DNA of 7,755 nt from Lentisphaerota bacterium (GTDB lineage Bacteria > Verrucomicrobiota > Kiritimatiellia > RFP12 > UBA3636), in assembly GCA_012511845.1 (NCBI GenBank), contig JAAZFF010000266.1, forward strand, positions 1 through 7,755, in the 5' to 3' direction. This document shows positions 6,845-7,755 of this stretch, piece after piece (the stretch's first letter is position 1; every line of letters starts with the position of its first letter). A model generated the notes under the pieces. That model had not been told where the DNA came from. It ran no database searches and saw only the letters and a program-made list of their open reading frames with translations. The translations under genes and the position numbers were made by a program.

Positions 6845-6852
6845 CGTTAAAT

Positions 6853-6857
6853 TCCTC
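6853..6857 (-). promoter_or_regulatory. Ribosome-binding site GAGGA of the Spy-like gene
   Basis: GAGGA on the minus strand lies 8 bases before the ATG at 6844, ideal spacing. No comparable site precedes the ATG at 6802, so this site argues for 6844 as the real start. Confidence 0.7.
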
Positions 6858-6925
6858 AATATTACTAAAAAACCTTTTACTCTTAAGAGACGCTGCTCAT
6901 TTCAATTTTATTGTCAGGGGTTTTA

Positions 6926-7755
6926 TCAAATGTCGATTCTAATTATTTTTCGAATCCACAAAGCACCGATAATGAGCAATATAATACAGGATATAATTAT
7001 AAATATGCCTGCTACGGAATGTATGAACGGCTTAACCATTTCCGGTTTCAGCACAACGAGCGTACCGGCGAGAGCCACCGGCAGGAGCCCTAACACCACT
7101 CCCTGCATTCTACCCTGAGCCGTTAAAGTTTGTATGCGGTTTTCAACGCGGAAGCGTTCCTGTATAGTATGCCGGATATTGGCAAAAACATCAGTAAGGT
7201 TACCCCCGGTCTGACGCGCCGTTTCAATCGAAAGCACTACGAGAGAAAGATCTTCGCTTCCAACGCGCTGATCCATATTCCTCATGGCATCCTGGAAGCT
7301 TACACCCACACGCGTCTGGTGCAGTGTTGTGGCAAATTCTTCGGCTATGGGGCTTTCACCATTTTGAACAACCTGCTCAAGTGCCTGCATAATGCTGAAG
7401 CCTGACTTCAGGGCATTCCCCATGCCGGTAAGAGCATCAACGAGTTGCTCGTTGAATTTCCTGCGGCGGCGATTACGCAAGATCAACAGCAGTTGCCCGG
7501 GCGTCAGCAGCATAACTGTTCCCATGGCCAATGCTACGGCAAGACGCACTAGTGTGGCTGAAAAAGAACCGCTGAAAGCGCCGAGTGAAAGAAACACCAG
7601 AAGTGTCGTAAGAATAGAGCAAACCCAACCTATTTCAGCAATTCTGTGCGGCGGAATAAAAAGAAAAATATCTTCGAACTGCCTTGAAGTAGCTTCAGAA
7701 TAAGTACCGCTGTATATACTTGCACCGGAAGCGAAAGCATTAAGCCCCAGTGCAG
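6926..7755 (-). CDS. tadB: TadB-like type II secretion F-domain protein of a Flp/Tad pilus system, 5' partial
   Basis: Inner-membrane platform protein of the tight-adherence (Flp pilus) machine, which works with the TadA ATPase. The frame is open to the right edge, with 275 residues visible. The GTG at 7597 is only an internal codon: the preceding 52 codons are also open and include a membrane segment (GWVCSILTTLL). Typical TadB layout: N-terminal membrane helices, a basic stretch RNRRRRKF, then the T2SF domain starting at FNEQLVDALTGMGNALKSG with conserved GFSIMQALE, TARQTGGNL and LTAQGR, followed by two C-terminal membrane helices. The ending WIRKIIRIDI matches the TadB C-terminus better than TadC. 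The usual TadB length is about 300-325, so perhaps 30-50 residues are missing. The stop is TGA. The next gene downstream on this strand is the Spy-like gene, not tadC. Confidence 0.88.
   Translation of the reverse strand, partial: ALGLNAFASGASIYSGTYSEATSRQFEDIFLFIPPHRIAEIGWVCSILTTLLVFLSLGAFSGSFSATLVRLAVALAMGTVMLLTPGQLLLILRNRRRRKFNEQLVDALTGMGNALKSGFSIMQALEQVVQNGESPIAEEFATTLHQTRVGVSFQDAMRNMDQRVGSEDLSLVVLSIETARQTGGNLTDVFANIRHTIQERFRVENRIQTLTAQGRMQGVVLGLLPVALAGTLVVLKPEMVKPFIHSVAGIFIIISCIILLIIGALWIRKIIRIDI

Noticed and set aside
6880..6889. Perfect palindrome CTCTTAAGAG between tadB and the Spy-like gene as an operator or terminator
   Set aside because: Only 10 bases, no loop for a hairpin and no second copy; it could arise by chance in this AT-rich gap.
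1..7755. CRISPR array, insertion sequence, phage genes or rRNA/tRNA genes
   Set aside because: No regular repeat-spacer array, transposase, integrase, phage protein or structured RNA signature is seen on either strand.

Overview
The window holds five protein-coding regions around one divergent and one convergent intergenic junction, in bacterial DNA of moderate GC. The gene types (cytosolic PepN-type aminopeptidase, MAN2C1-like GH38 alpha-mannosidase, Spy/CpxP-like envelope protein, TadB) fit a Gram-negative heterotroph. GC-rich palindromic intergenic repeats containing GGTAGGGACGGCTCTCC resemble ones I associate with Lentisphaerota/Kiritimatiellota (PVC) genomes. That assignment rests on memory and is tentative.

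Layout: positions 1-127 are a GC-rich repeat and hairpin cluster just downstream of a minus-strand M1 aminopeptidase (128-2770). Positions 2771-3036 are a divergent control region: a strong sigma70-like promoter (TTGACA-17-GATAAT) with a good Shine-Dalgarno faces right, and a weaker promoter faces left. To the right, a GH38 alpha-mannosidase reading frame runs from 3037 to 6126. It is interrupted by one in-frame TAA at 4453-4455, which splits it into two ORFs in the same frame. A long imperfect hairpin (6139-6177) lies at the convergent junction with a minus-strand Spy/CpxP-like gene (6161-6802). Upstream of that (in its sense, at higher coordinates) is tadB, which runs off the right edge (6926->7755).

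The main unexpected result is that two separate genes carry an isolated in-frame TAA while the coding frame continues on both sides. One is in the middle of the mannosidase catalytic domain, before its last zinc ligand. The other is codon 4 of the Spy-like gene, directly after an ideal ribosome-binding site and ATG and before a canonical signal peptide. TAA also ends genes normally here (the mannosidase 3' end and the Spy-like 3' end), so wholesale reassignment is unlikely. Sequence error, recent pseudogenisation or context-dependent recoding remain open.

The genes do not form an obvious single pathway. The aminopeptidase and mannosidase are both catabolic enzymes (peptides, mannosides) expressed divergently. 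TadB belongs to a Flp/Tad pilus secretion system whose other genes would lie beyond the right edge. I do not see a clearly new multi-gene system here.
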